NCBI GenBank assembly: GCA_012519205.1
Contig: JAAYQR010000026.1
Location: 86,960 to 150,959, forward strand
Direction of reading: 5' to 3'
DNA: 64,000 nt
From: Candidatus Epulonipiscium sp.
GTDB lineage: Bacteria; Bacillota; Clostridia; Lachnospirales; Defluviitaleaceae
The notes below the pieces were generated by a model that had not been told where the DNA came from, did no database searches, and was given only the letters and a program-made list of their open reading frames with translations. A program made the translations under genes and the position numbers. This document shows, piece by piece, positions 29,361 to 38,319 of the stretch (positions within the stretch are counted from its first letter, which is position 1; every line of letters starts with the position of its first letter).

Positions 29361-29417
29361 TTATTCACAAGAACTTATTTGTTTTTCTGTTGAAAACTTT
29401 GTGGATAATGTGGATAA
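29361..29417. promoter_or_regulatory. Three more DnaA boxes inside the murC 3' end
   Basis: TTATTCACA at 29361-29369 on the plus strand, overlapping the murC stop, and TGTGGATAA twice without a gap at 29400-29417. All fit TTATNCACA exactly. Confidence 0.8.
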
Positions 29418-30803
29418 GTTTAATCCTAGAAGGTCATCCCCAATAGTATTAACATCTCCAGCCCCCATAGTTATCAACAAGTCCCCGGGGACACAATTTT
29501 CTAAAATAAAGTTTTCTATATTTTCAAAGTCGGAAAAATAATAGGCTTCTTTACCAAGGATTTCTAATTCATTTAGTAAATCTTTAGAATGGATTTCACC
29601 CAAATCTTTTTCTCTAGCGGCATAGATATCAGTTAAAATTATTTTATCAGCTTCTTTTAAGGCTACGGCAAAATCTTTTAGAAAGGCCTTTGTTCTTGTA
29701 TAAGTATGAGGCTGAAATACACACCAAAGAGTATTGTGAGGATAATGATTAGCAACTGCTAGGGTAGCTTTAATTTCAGTAGGATGATGGGCATAGTCAT
29801 CTACCACAGTTACTCCTTTTAGGTTTCCTTTTATTTCGAATCTTTGGCAAGTCCCTGTATAGTTTTTTAAACCTCTTATAATATCTTCTATAGAAATATT
29901 TAGTATATATGCAGCGGCACAGGCAGCTAAGGCATTATAAATATTATGAATACCGGGAACACTTAAAGAAACTCTACCCATACATTTCCCGTCATAAAAC
30001 AAGTCAAAACTTCCCCAAGCTTTTTCAGTATATTCGATATTAACGGCAGTCCACATTACCCTATTTGAATCCGTACCAAAAGTTATGATTTTGCAATTAA
30101 CTTCATCTAGGATAGAATGAAGGTTCTCGATATCTCCGTTTATAATCAAGGCTCCACTTTCTGGTATTCTCTTAGCAAAGGTTATAAATGACTCTCTGAT
30201 ATGATTTATATCTTTAAAATAATCCAGATGATCTTCATCAACATTTAATATAATTCCTATATAAGGGTGAAGTTTAAGAAAACTATCATAATATTCGCAG
30301 GCTTCCGTGATAAAATATTCAGAGTTGCCAGTTCTTATATTTCCCTTTATAACATCTAAAATTCCACCTACAGATATGGTAGGATCCTTTTTAGCTTGTA
30401 ATAAGATATGGGAAAGCATAGATGTAGTAGTAGTCTTTCCATGAGTTCCAGAGACAGCTATGCTATATGGAAAGTTTTTCATGATTTGCCCAAGAAGTTC
30501 AGCTCTATCTAATACCTTAAGATTTCTTTGTCTTGCTTCGATTAATTCAGGGTTATCGTCTTTAATAGCGGCAGTATGTACTACAAAATCTATATCGTTT
30601 TTAATATTCGAAGCTAAATGTCCTAGATGGAAATTCACCCCCACTTCCTCTAGGTGGTTGATTATTTTAGAATTCTTCATATCAGAGCCTGAAACCTTAA
30701 AGCCTTTTTTTAGAAGAATTTCCGCTAGGCCACTCATGCTAATACCGCCAATGCCTATAAAATGAACCTTTTGATTGACTTTATCAAAATTAATGTCTAT
30801 CAT
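29361..30803 (-). CDS. murC: UDP-N-acetylmuramate--L-alanine ligase
   Basis: 480 residues. Motifs: N-terminal Rossmann-like HFIGIGGISMSGLA, ATP-binding GTHGKTTTTSM (about 119-129), EACEYYDSFL, and VVDDYAHHPTEIKATL. It adds L-alanine to UDP-MurNAc, the first peptide step of peptidoglycan synthesis in the cytoplasm. The ATG at 30803 follows GGAGG; the in-frame ATG 36 bases earlier has no ribosome site. Its last codons carry three DnaA boxes, an unusual overlap. Monocistronic. Confidence 0.96.
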   Translation of the reverse strand: MIDINFDKVNQKVHFIGIGGISMSGLAEILLKKGFKVSGSDMKNSKIINHLEEVGVNFHLGHLASNIKNDIDFVVHTAAIKDDNPELIEARQRNLKVLDRAELLGQIMKNFPYSIAVSGTHGKTTTTSMLSHILLQAKKDPTISVGGILDVIKGNIRTGNSEYFITEACEYYDSFLKLHPYIGIILNVDEDHLDYFKDINHIRESFITFAKRIPESGALIINGDIENLHSILDEVNCKIITFGTDSNRVMWTAVNIEYTEKAWGSFDLFYDGKCMGRVSLSVPGIHNIYNALAACAAAYILNISIEDIIRGLKNYTGTCQRFEIKGNLKGVTVVDDYAHHPTEIKATLAVANHYPHNTLWCVFQPHTYTRTKAFLKDFAVALKEADKIILTDIYAAREKDLGEIHSKDLLNELEILGKEAYYFSDFENIENFILENCVPGDLLITMGAGDVNTIGDDLLGLNLSTLSTKFSTEKQISSCE

Positions 30804-31093
30804 AATATCCTCCATTCTGCCGCTGTGGCATAAATTCAAGAAATAGAATCAAAGATGAATAATTAAGTCTTCGAACTGTGAACCCTGTAATAAAATATAT
30901 TTCAATTCCCAAACATATTATATGCTTTTTAAAGAATTCTATAAATACTTATAAATTTATATTATACTATATTCCCAAGAAAGAAAAAAGCAATACCCCA
31001 AATCTGAATATTTTATGGAAAAGGGTTTAAAATATTCGATATATTGGTGTATAATATATTAAAGGATTGTTTTCCTTTATAAATGGAAGGAGT

Positions 31094-31909
31094 ATGAAAG
31101 TGAACCGAGTTCATAAGAATGAAAGAATAGGAACAATAATTAAAGTTCTTACAGAAAACCCCCAGAAAATATATACCTTAAATCAATTTGGGGATATGTT
31201 TCAATGCGCTAAATCTACTTTAAGTGAAGATATCGATATCATAAAAAGCCTATTTGAAAGATTCGAGTTAGGTGAAATTGAAACAGTTGCTGGGGCAGCC
31301 GGAGGCGTGCTTTATAAACCGGTTATGGCAAAGGAGCAGATTAAGGACTTTTGTATAGAACTTTGTGGGAACATTAATCAAACGGATAGAATTATCCCAG
31401 GGGGATATATATATCTTAACGATATTCTTTATTCACCGGACGTAAGTTATAATATAGGAAGGGCATTAGGTAGCTTTTTTCAAAATCAAACCTTTGATTA
31501 TATTGTTACCATTGAGACAAAAGGCATACCCATTGGACTTATGACTGCTAGAGTATTAAATAAACCCCTAGTTGTCATAAGAAAGGAAGGGAAATTAACG
31601 GATGGGACAGCAATACATATGAATTATCTAAGTGGCTCATCTAAGAGGATTCAAACTATGTCTTTGGCAAAAAGGGCCATACCTAAGGGGTCTAAAGTTA
31701 TTTTTATTGATGATTTTATGAAGGCTGGAGGAACAGCTAGAGGAGTTATTGACTTAATGAAGGAGTTTGAAGCGGAGGTAGTTGGGGTAGGTGTTCTAAT
31801 GGCAACTAAAGAACCTGAAGAAAAACTCATTGAAGAATATGTAAACTTGTTAATCTTGGAAAAAGTAGACGAGGAGAAAAAAGAAGTTTTCGTACAATCT
31901 TATTTATAA
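31094..31909 (+). CDS. purR: Purine operon repressor PurR
   Basis: 271 residues. An N-terminal winged helix (FGDMFQCAKSTLSEDI) is joined to a phosphoribosyltransferase-like domain with the PRPP motif VIFIDDFMKAGGTARG (about 202-217), as in the Bacillus type, unrelated to E. coli PurR. It represses purine genes and responds to PRPP. Ribosome site GGAAGGAG lies one base before ATG 31094 and seven before GTG 31100, so the true start may be the GTG, two codons on. In B. subtilis purR also lies upstream of spoVG and glmU. Confidence 0.93.
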   Translation: MKVNRVHKNERIGTIIKVLTENPQKIYTLNQFGDMFQCAKSTLSEDIDIIKSLFERFELGEIETVAGAAGGVLYKPVMAKEQIKDFCIELCGNINQTDRIIPGGYIYLNDILYSPDVSYNIGRALGSFFQNQTFDYIVTIETKGIPIGLMTARVLNKPLVVIRKEGKLTDGTAIHMNYLSGSSKRIQTMSLAKRAIPKGSKVIFIDDFMKAGGTARGVIDLMKEFEAEVVGVGVLMATKEPEEKLIEEYVNLLILEKVDEEKKEVFVQSYL

Positions 31910-32099
31910 GGCTACCATTTAGGCTGCCTTTTTATTTTTTTACTGCAGAGATATATAGAAATATAAAGTAAATTTGGATTGTTAAGATATAACATATTAT
32001 GGTATTATATATATACATTAAAAATTTACAAATATAGATTTTAAATTGCTTCATTTAATGTTTAAAATCTATAAATAACAAGCAGAGGAAGTGGGGGCT

Positions 32100-33377
32100 A
32101 TGCGTAAAAAGGAATTTATTGCCATGATACTAGCGGGGGGGCAAGGGAGTCGTTTAGGAATATTGACTAAAAATATTGCAAAGCCGGCGGTAACTTTTGG
32201 GGGTAAGTATAGGATTATCGATTTCGCCCTAAGTAACTGCATCAATTCGGGAATTGATACAGTCGGCGTTTTAACCCAGTATGAGCCATTGCGTCTAAAT
32301 CAGCATATAGGAATTGGAATTCCCTGGGACCTAGACAGGAGAACAGGGGGGGTTACAATTTTATCTCCTTATGTAAATGAACAACAAGGGGCTTGGTTTT
32401 CTGGGACAGCCAATGCGATTTATCAAAATATAAAATTTATTGACGACTATAACCCAGAGTACGTTTTGATTCTTTCAGGAGATCATATATATAAGATGGA
32501 TTATAGTAAGATGCTTGATTATCATAAGAAAAACAAATGTGATGCAACTATTGCAGTTTTGGAAGTACCCCTAGAAGAAGCTAGCCGTTTTGGGATTATG
32601 AACACAGGGGAAGGGGACCGCATTGTTGAATTCGAAGAAAAACCTAAGGAGCCAAAGAGCAATCTAGCTTCTATGGGGATTTATATATTTACTTGGAGTA
32701 AATTGAGGCAAGCTCTCATTGAAGACAATGCATGTAACCCGGACAGTGATTTTGGAAAGCATATCATTCCCCGAATGATAAATAATGGAGATTCACTTTT
32801 TGCTTATCGTTTCAAGGATTATTGGAAAGATGTAGGGACAATAGAATCCTATTGGCAGGCGAACATGGAGCTTATAGAAACCCTGCCTAGTTTTAATTTA
32901 TACGAAGAATTCTGGAAGTTCTATACAAACCTAGATCACCAACCACCTCAATACATAGGAAGTGAAGCAGATATTCAAAGGAGTATTTTATCCGAAGGTT
33001 GTGAAGTTTACGGAGGAGTTTATAATTCTGTATTAGGCCCTGGGGTTGTTGTCGAAAGCGGCGTCGTTATAAAGGATTCCATTGTAATGGCCAATACCAT
33101 AATCGGGAAAAACTCTACCCTTAATCATTGTATTGTGGCGGAAGATTGTATAATTGGTGAAAATACAAAAATTGGCGAAGGCGAAAATATTCTTAACCGA
33201 GATAAACCTAATATATATAGTACGGGTATTAGTGTTATTGGCGAACATACTAAGATTCCAAAGGAGACCTGGATCGGAAAGAATTGTGTAGTATACGGTA
33301 ATACTAACGAAAACCATTATACAAAGGGAAGATTAGAAAGTGGATATTCTCTTGTTCTGGAAGGGGTGGAAGCATGA
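32100..33377 (+). CDS. glgC: Glucose-1-phosphate adenylyltransferase, catalytic subunit
   Basis: 425 residues. The N-terminal nucleotidyltransferase domain contains [21 protein letters not shown] and [11 protein letters not shown], followed by [12 protein letters not shown] (sugar-phosphate region). A C-terminal left-handed beta-helix follows. It makes ADP-glucose from glucose-1-phosphate and ATP for glycogen synthesis. The ATG at 32100 is preferred over an in-frame GTG at 32091 by spacing from AGAGGAAG. The stop overlaps glgD as ATGA. Glycogen synthase and branching enzyme are not in the window. Confidence 0.95.
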   Translation: MRKKEFIAMILAGGQGSRLGILTKNIAKPAVTFGGKYRIIDFALSNCINSGIDTVGVLTQYEPLRLNQHIGIGIPWDLDRRTGGVTILSPYVNEQQGAWFSGTANAIYQNIKFIDDYNPEYVLILSGDHIYKMDYSKMLDYHKKNKCDATIAVLEVPLEEASRFGIMNTGEGDRIVEFEEKPKEPKSNLASMGIYIFTWSKLRQALIEDNACNPDSDFGKHIIPRMINNGDSLFAYRFKDYWKDVGTIESYWQANMELIETLPSFNLYEEFWKFYTNLDHQPPQYIGSEADIQRSILSEGCEVYGGVYNSVLGPGVVVESGVVIKDSIVMANTIIGKNSTLNHCIVAEDCIIGENTKIGEGENILNRDKPNIYSTGISVIGEHTKIPKETWIGKNCVVYGNTNENHYTKGRLESGYSLVLEGVEA

Positions 33378-34483
33378 GAGCTATCGGAATAATACTAGCA
33401 GGGGGCAGAAGTGAACATCTAAAGGGACTAGCCACCAAGAGAGCTATTCCGGCTATGCCCATAGGAGGGTGTTATAGAACGGTAGACTTTAGTATGAGTA
33501 ATATGTCTAATTCAGGGGTAAATAAGGTAGCAGTTATTACCCAATACAGTTCCCGTTCTCTTGTAGATCATTTATCCTCGGCAAAATGGTGGGATTTAGG
33601 GAGAAAACAAGGAGGACTTTTCGTATTTTCTCCTTACATTACCAGTGATAATCCCTTTGGATATAGAGGTACCGCTGATGCCATTTATAAAAATATAAAT
33701 TTTTTAAAGAGAAGTAATGAGCCCTACGTGATTATTGCCTCTGGAGAGCATGTTTACAAGATGGATTTTGATAAAGTTTTAGAATACCACAAGGAAAGAC
33801 AGGCGGATATTACGATTGTTTGCAAGGATATGAGGGATGAGGATATTTCAAATTATGGAGTAATGACATTAGATGAGAATAATAGATTAAAAGAATTTGA
33901 AGAAAAACCAATAGACCCCCAGACTAGTACCATATCCCTTGGTATTTATATTATACAAAGGACATTACTCATTAAGCTTTTGGAAGATATAAATTCTGAA
34001 AGTCGCTATGATTTTGTAAGTGATATTATCATACGATATAGGAGAAGACTTAGGATATATGGATATCCTTTCGAGGATTACTGGAGAAGCATAAGAACAA
34101 TTCAAACATACTTTGATGCAAATATGGATTTCTTAAAGAAGGGTGTAAGGGACTTATTTCTAAAGCAGTATCCTTATATTACATCTAAAGTAAAGGATGA
34201 ACCCCCAGCAAAGTATAACTACAGTTCTTCCGTAAGGAACAGTTTGGTGGGTGGAGGTTCAATTCTGAATGGATATGTAGAAGACTCGGTTTTGTTTAGG
34301 AAGGTTTTTACAGGGACAGATTCTACAATTAAAAATTCTGTCATAATGGAAGGAACATATATTGGAAATAATTGCAGGATAGAATATGCTATTTTAGATA
34401 AAGAAGTGGTGGTTTCTGACGGAAGGGAATTAATAGGAACTAGGGAAAAGCCTGTTATTTTGGAAAAGGGGAGCGTTATATAA
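33374..34483 (+). CDS. glgD: ADP-glucose pyrophosphorylase subunit GlgD
   Basis: 369 residues, shorter than GlgC and diverged at the active site: the nucleotide loop reads [20 protein letters not shown], with changes where GlgC has GGQGSRL. In Firmicutes GlgD is a poorly active partner that forms a hetero-oligomer with GlgC and raises its activity. The frame starts within the GlgC stop (ATGA), which supports equimolar synthesis. The C-terminal part keeps beta-helix repeats. Confidence 0.94.
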   Translation: MRAIGIILAGGRSEHLKGLATKRAIPAMPIGGCYRTVDFSMSNMSNSGVNKVAVITQYSSRSLVDHLSSAKWWDLGRKQGGLFVFSPYITSDNPFGYRGTADAIYKNINFLKRSNEPYVIIASGEHVYKMDFDKVLEYHKERQADITIVCKDMRDEDISNYGVMTLDENNRLKEFEEKPIDPQTSTISLGIYIIQRTLLIKLLEDINSESRYDFVSDIIIRYRRRLRIYGYPFEDYWRSIRTIQTYFDANMDFLKKGVRDLFLKQYPYITSKVKDEPPAKYNYSSSVRNSLVGGGSILNGYVEDSVLFRKVFTGTDSTIKNSVIMEGTYIGNNCRIEYAILDKEVVVSDGRELIGTREKPVILEKGSVI

Positions 34484-34526
34484 TACGCCATATATTATTT
34501 TGTAAAATTAGAATATATAAAACATA

Positions 34527-34555
34527 TTGATATTTGGATAAATATGTTTTATAAT
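34527..34555 (+). promoter_or_regulatory. spoVG promoter within an inverted repeat
   Basis: TTGATA, 17 bases, TATAAT. A 10-bp inverted repeat (AAAACATATT at 34519-34528, AATATGTTTT at 34541-34550) overlaps the -35 box and reaches the -10 box, so a dimeric repressor could occlude it. Confidence 0.6.
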
Positions 34556-34630
34556 AGTAGCATAAATTCCAAACGGTATCCGGGGGGCTACTCTAGGACT
34601 GCATCATGTTACAGAGAGGGGTTTACAAAA

Positions 34631-34939
34631 ATGGAAATCACAGATATTCGCGTACGCAAAATCAACAAGGATGGTAAAATGAAGGCGGTTGTTTCTGTTA
34701 CTTTTGATAACGAGTTTGTTGTACATGATATCAAAGTAATCGAAGGAGACAAAGGCCGTTTCATTGCAATGCCAAGTCGCAAGACTATGGATGGAGAATT
34801 TAGAGATATCGCTCATCCAATTAACTCCACAACAAGAGACAAAATCCAAACAGCAGTTTTGGAAAAATATGAAATGGTTCTTCTTTCAGAAGGAGAAGAT
34901 ATGGCAGGAGAAGAAATTGCTGCCGATATCGAATTGTAA
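34631..34939 (+). CDS. spoVG: SpoVG regulator
   Basis: 102 residues, full length for the family, starting [11 protein letters not shown] and containing [20 protein letters not shown]. SpoVG is a small nucleic-acid-binding regulator affecting sporulation septation and other genes. The in-frame ATG at 34544 lies within the promoter and is rejected; 34631 follows AGAGAGGGG. Monocistronic with its own promoter and terminator, directly before glmU as in Bacillus. Confidence 0.95.
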   Translation: MEITDIRVRKINKDGKMKAVVSVTFDNEFVVHDIKVIEGDKGRFIAMPSRKTMDGEFRDIAHPINSTTRDKIQTAVLEKYEMVLLSEGEDMAGEEIAADIEL

Positions 34940-34951
34940 GTAGTATATAGA

Positions 34952-34998
34952 ATGGTGCCAGGCACTGCAGTTATGCAGTACTTAGCACCATTTATTTT
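34952..34998 (+). terminator. Terminator after spoVG
   Basis: AATGGTGC ... GCACCATT with an inner CTGCA / TGCAG stem, then TTATTTTTTT. Confidence 0.85.
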
Positions 34999-35065
34999 TT
35001 TGTTGAAAAAATTTATTAAACGTGAGAGAATAAATAAGATACTATGAATCAAGGATGGGATATAA

Positions 35066-36439
35066 ATGAAAAATTTAGAAGCAAAAGAATTATCAGCTCT
35101 TATTTTAGCTGCAGGTGAAGGAACTAGAATGAAATCTAAAAAATCAAAGGTTTTGCATAGGGTCTTGGGGAAAAGCCTAGTACAACATGTAATAGATGCT
35201 GCAAAATATGCAGGGAGTGGTAAAGTTTGCGTAGTGGTTGGATACAAAGGGGAAGAAGTTAAAAAAGAGATTGATGAGGCAGTAGAGTATGCCATACAAA
35301 GTGAAAGGTTAGGAACAGGCCATGCTGTAATGCAGGCTGATTCTTTTATCAAGGAGGATGGGGATATTCTTATATTATATGGGGATACTCCCCTTATTAC
35401 AGGGGAAACCCTTAAAAATTTAATAGAAATTCATAGAAAGGAAGATAACGGGGTAACAATTTTGTCTGCATTGGTTGATGACCCCACGGGATATGGAAGA
35501 ATTATAAGGGACAAAGATGGAAACTTTATAAAGAATGTAGAGCATAAGGATGCTACAAAAGAACAATTAAAGGTAAATGAAATCAACGGAGGCATGTACT
35601 GTTTTAAGTCTAAATTACTAAAAGAGGCCCTAGCAGAACTTACAAATGATAACACTCAAGGGGAATACTACCTAACAGATACTCTCCATATTATTCTTTC
35701 TAAGGGATATGGGGTAAATGCGGTAGTAGCTCAGGATAATAATGAAATACTAGGGGTTAATTCAAGGATACAATTAAGTGAAGTAACTCAGATTATGAAA
35801 AGGCGTATTAACAAAAGACATATGGAAGCAGGGGTTACTATCATAGACCCTGAAAACACTTATATAGAACCCGATGTAATTATCGGAATTGATACAATAA
35901 TAAATCCGGGAAGTAGCCTTCAAGGAAATACCGTAATAGGTGAAGATAGTATTATAGGACCCAATACAAGGATATACAACTCTAAAATCGATAATAATGT
36001 CAATATTGAATCCAGTGTTATATTAGAAAGCAGTGTAGAATCAGAGACTACCATAGGGCCTTTTGCTTATATTAGACCAAATAGTAAGATAGGAAGTCAT
36101 GTGAAAATAGGGGATTTTGTTGAAATAAAAAATGCAACCATAGGAGACAATACAAAGGTATCTCACCTAACTTATATAGGAGATGCAGACATAGGTAAAA
36201 AGGTTAATTTTGGATGCGGTACAGTGGTTGTAAACTATGATGGAAAAGATAAGCATAGAACCATTATACATGATGGAGCTTTTATAGGTTGTAATACCAA
36301 TTTGATTTCACCGGTTACAATTCATAAAGAGGCATTTACTGCAGCAGGATCTACAATTACTGATGATGTACCTGAAAAAGCTTTGGGTATCGCTAGGGCA
36401 AGACAGATTAATAAAGAAAATTGGTTAGATAAAAAATAA
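35066..36439 (+). CDS. glmU: Bifunctional UDP-GlcNAc pyrophosphorylase / GlcN-1-P acetyltransferase
   Basis: 457 residues. The N-terminal uridylyltransferase has LILAAGEGTRMKSKKSKVLH and GDTPLITGETL. The C-terminal half is a left-handed beta-helix acetyltransferase (hexapeptide repeats from about residue 250, GPFAYIRPNSKIG, VNYDGKDKHRT). It makes UDP-GlcNAc for peptidoglycan and envelope polymers. Start after AAGGATGGGATATAA. Next to prs as in many Firmicutes, but separated from it by about 260 bases with its own promoter. Confidence 0.97.
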   Translation: MKNLEAKELSALILAAGEGTRMKSKKSKVLHRVLGKSLVQHVIDAAKYAGSGKVCVVVGYKGEEVKKEIDEAVEYAIQSERLGTGHAVMQADSFIKEDGDILILYGDTPLITGETLKNLIEIHRKEDNGVTILSALVDDPTGYGRIIRDKDGNFIKNVEHKDATKEQLKVNEINGGMYCFKSKLLKEALAELTNDNTQGEYYLTDTLHIILSKGYGVNAVVAQDNNEILGVNSRIQLSEVTQIMKRRINKRHMEAGVTIIDPENTYIEPDVIIGIDTIINPGSSLQGNTVIGEDSIIGPNTRIYNSKIDNNVNIESSVILESSVESETTIGPFAYIRPNSKIGSHVKIGDFVEIKNATIGDNTKVSHLTYIGDADIGKKVNFGCGTVVVNYDGKDKHRTIIHDGAFIGCNTNLISPVTIHKEAFTAAGSTITDDVPEKALGIARARQINKENWLDKK

Positions 36440-36516
36440 AACCATAAAAGAATAATGTATAATGTATGAGAAATACACAAAAATAGAGAATGTCCTTTTT
36501 TAGTTCAAAAAGTTAT

Positions 36517-36595
36517 GATATAATTGAGCCGAAATAATGAAGAGAAGCATCGGCAAAAATGGATAGATGCACTCAATGTATAAGGCTTCTCTTAG
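36517..36595 (+). promoter_or_regulatory. Extended -10 promoter and leader hairpin of prs
   Basis: TGATATAAT (36516-36524) is an extended -10 with a poor -35. The leader then has AAGAGAAGC (36541-36549) complementary to GCTTCTCTT (36587-36595). The function of the hairpin is unknown. Confidence 0.45.
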
Positions 36596-36697
36596 ATAGA
36601 TTCCAGTAAGATTAGTAACATTTATTAGGCTTTATAGGTGAGAATTTATAGGGGGCGCAGTATAAGGATTATTAATCTAAGGAGGATTTTTTGAAAA

Positions 36698-37651
36698 ATG
36701 AGGAGTAGCAACAGTGAAATTAAAATTTTTTCGTGTAATGCCCATCCTAGTTTGGCGAGGGAAATCGCAAAGGAATTGGGATTGAAATTAGGGGCTTCAG
36801 AGGTTGGAAGATTCAGCGATGGAGAAATTTCTGTACGGATTGATGATAAGGTAAGAGGAGCGGACGTATTTATTATTCAGCCTACTTCTACTCCGGTGAA
36901 TGAACATTTAATGGAACTGCTTATAATGATAGATGGATTAAGACGAGCTTCGGCGGGAAGAATTACTGCAGTTATACCTTATTATGGATATGCAAGACAG
37001 GATAGGAAAGCAAGGGCAAGAGACCCTATTAGTGCAAGATTAGTGGCGGATTTAATCCAAACTGCAGGGGCAGATAGGGTGCTCACAATGGATTTACATT
37101 GTGCCCAAATCCAGGGATTTTTTACTATCCCCTTAGACCACTTAGTGGGAATGCCTTTATTAACAAAGTATTATCTAGAAAAATATGAGAGTTTAGATGA
37201 TTTTGTTGCAGTATCTCCGGATCTTGGGAGTGTAGGAAGAACACGAGCTTTTGCTACAAAATTAGATATACCTATAGCTATCATTGACAAGAGAAGACCA
37301 AAGGCTAATGTATCAGAAGTTATGAATATTATCGGAAATATAGAAGGGAAAAAAGTTATATTAGTAGATGATATGATAGACACTGCCGGGACGATTACAA
37401 ATGCAGCCAATGCCCTAAGAGATAGAGGGGCAACAGAAGTGATGGCTTGCTGCACCCATCCGGTACTTTCAGGTCCTGCCATAGAAAGAATAGAGGATTC
37501 AGTTATTTCTGAGTTGCTTGTACTTAATACAATCAATCTGGTAGAAGAAAAAAGAACCCCCAAAATAATGGAAATTTCTGTTGCCGCAATTGTGGCAGAT
37601 GCTATTAATAGAATTCATGAAGATTTATCAGTTTCGAAATTATTCGATTAA
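36698..37651 (+). CDS. prs: Ribose-phosphate pyrophosphokinase
   Basis: 317 residues, class I length. Motifs: [29 protein letters not shown] (ATP flexible loop), [12 protein letters not shown] and the PRPP-binding loop [14 protein letters not shown]. It makes PRPP from ribose-5-phosphate and ATP for nucleotide, His and Trp synthesis; fits with PurR nearby, which senses PRPP. The ATG lies 13 bases after GGAGG, rather long; no in-frame alternative exists because a stop codon lies just upstream. Confidence 0.97.
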   Translation: MRSSNSEIKIFSCNAHPSLAREIAKELGLKLGASEVGRFSDGEISVRIDDKVRGADVFIIQPTSTPVNEHLMELLIMIDGLRRASAGRITAVIPYYGYARQDRKARARDPISARLVADLIQTAGADRVLTMDLHCAQIQGFFTIPLDHLVGMPLLTKYYLEKYESLDDFVAVSPDLGSVGRTRAFATKLDIPIAIIDKRRPKANVSEVMNIIGNIEGKKVILVDDMIDTAGTITNAANALRDRGATEVMACCTHPVLSGPAIERIEDSVISELLVLNTINLVEEKRTPKIMEISVAAIVADAINRIHEDLSVSKLFD

Positions 37652-37667
37652 AACACCCTTACATTCA

Positions 37668-37690
37668 AGCCCTAGTATTACTAGGGCTAT
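37668..37690 (+). terminator. Hairpin between prs and pth
   Basis: 9-bp stem AGCCCTAGT / ACTAGGGCT with a 3-base loop; the tail ATTTAATATT is only moderately T-rich. Confidence 0.65.
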
Positions 37691-37742
37691 TTAATATTTA
37701 ATAATATTAGAGAATTCATTTTTTATCACACGGAGGTGCACA

Positions 37743-38315
37743 ATGTTTGCAATTATAGGTTTAGGAAATCCAGGGATGCAATATGCAGCGACTAGGCATA
37801 ATGTTGGCTTTGAAGTTATTGAACGGTTTGCATATGAAAACAGTATTGATATAAATAAGAAAAAGCATAAGGCCCTAATTGGTGAGGGGCTAGTAGGAGG
37901 AAAGAAGGTAATCCTTGCAAAACCCCAAACCTATATGAATTTGAGTGGTCAAAGTGTTATAGAAATCATGAATTGGTATAAGGTGGAGAGAAGTCATATA
38001 ATTATAATATATGATGATGTAAGCCTCCCCATAGGAAATATAAGAATCCGAACAAAAGGCAGTGCAGGGGGGCATAATGGGATAAAAAGTATTATAACCC
38101 ATTTAAATTCTGATGAATTTTTGAGGGTGAAAGTAGGTGTAGGTGAAAAACCGCCAGGATGGGATTTAGCAGATTATGTACTAAGTCGCTTTGCTAAAAA
38201 TGAAATAGGAGAAATAGTGGAGTGTGTTAAAATGGCATCTGAAGCCACTGATGCTATTTTAAAAGAGGGTATTAATAAGGCAATGAATAAGTATAATCAA
38301 AAAGCAAGGGAGTGA
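37743..38315 (+). CDS. pth: Peptidyl-tRNA hydrolase
   Basis: 190 residues, full length. Conserved FAIIGLGNPGMQYAATRHNVGF contains the catalytic His of RHNVG, followed by KPQTYMNLSGQSV and YDDVSLPIGNIR. It frees tRNA from peptidyl-tRNAs dropped by ribosomes. The start follows CGGAGGTGCACA. mfd begins 4 bases after the stop, so the two are co-transcribed as in Bacillus. Confidence 0.97.
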   Translation: MFAIIGLGNPGMQYAATRHNVGFEVIERFAYENSIDINKKKHKALIGEGLVGGKKVILAKPQTYMNLSGQSVIEIMNWYKVERSHIIIIYDDVSLPIGNIRIRTKGSAGGHNGIKSIITHLNSDEFLRVKVGVGEKPPGWDLADYVLSRFAKNEIGEIVECVKMASEATDAILKEGINKAMNKYNQKARE

Positions 38316-38319
38316 TGGC

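Noticed and set aside
29239..29417. Chromosomal replication origin
   Set aside because: DnaA boxes are present, but dnaA, dnaN and a clear unwinding element are not; the surrounding gene order is that found some tens of kilobases from oriC in Bacillus.
29308..29541. 77-codon plus-strand frame over the murC 3' end
   Set aside because: Antisense to murC, begins inside the murC terminator region, and has no ribosome site.
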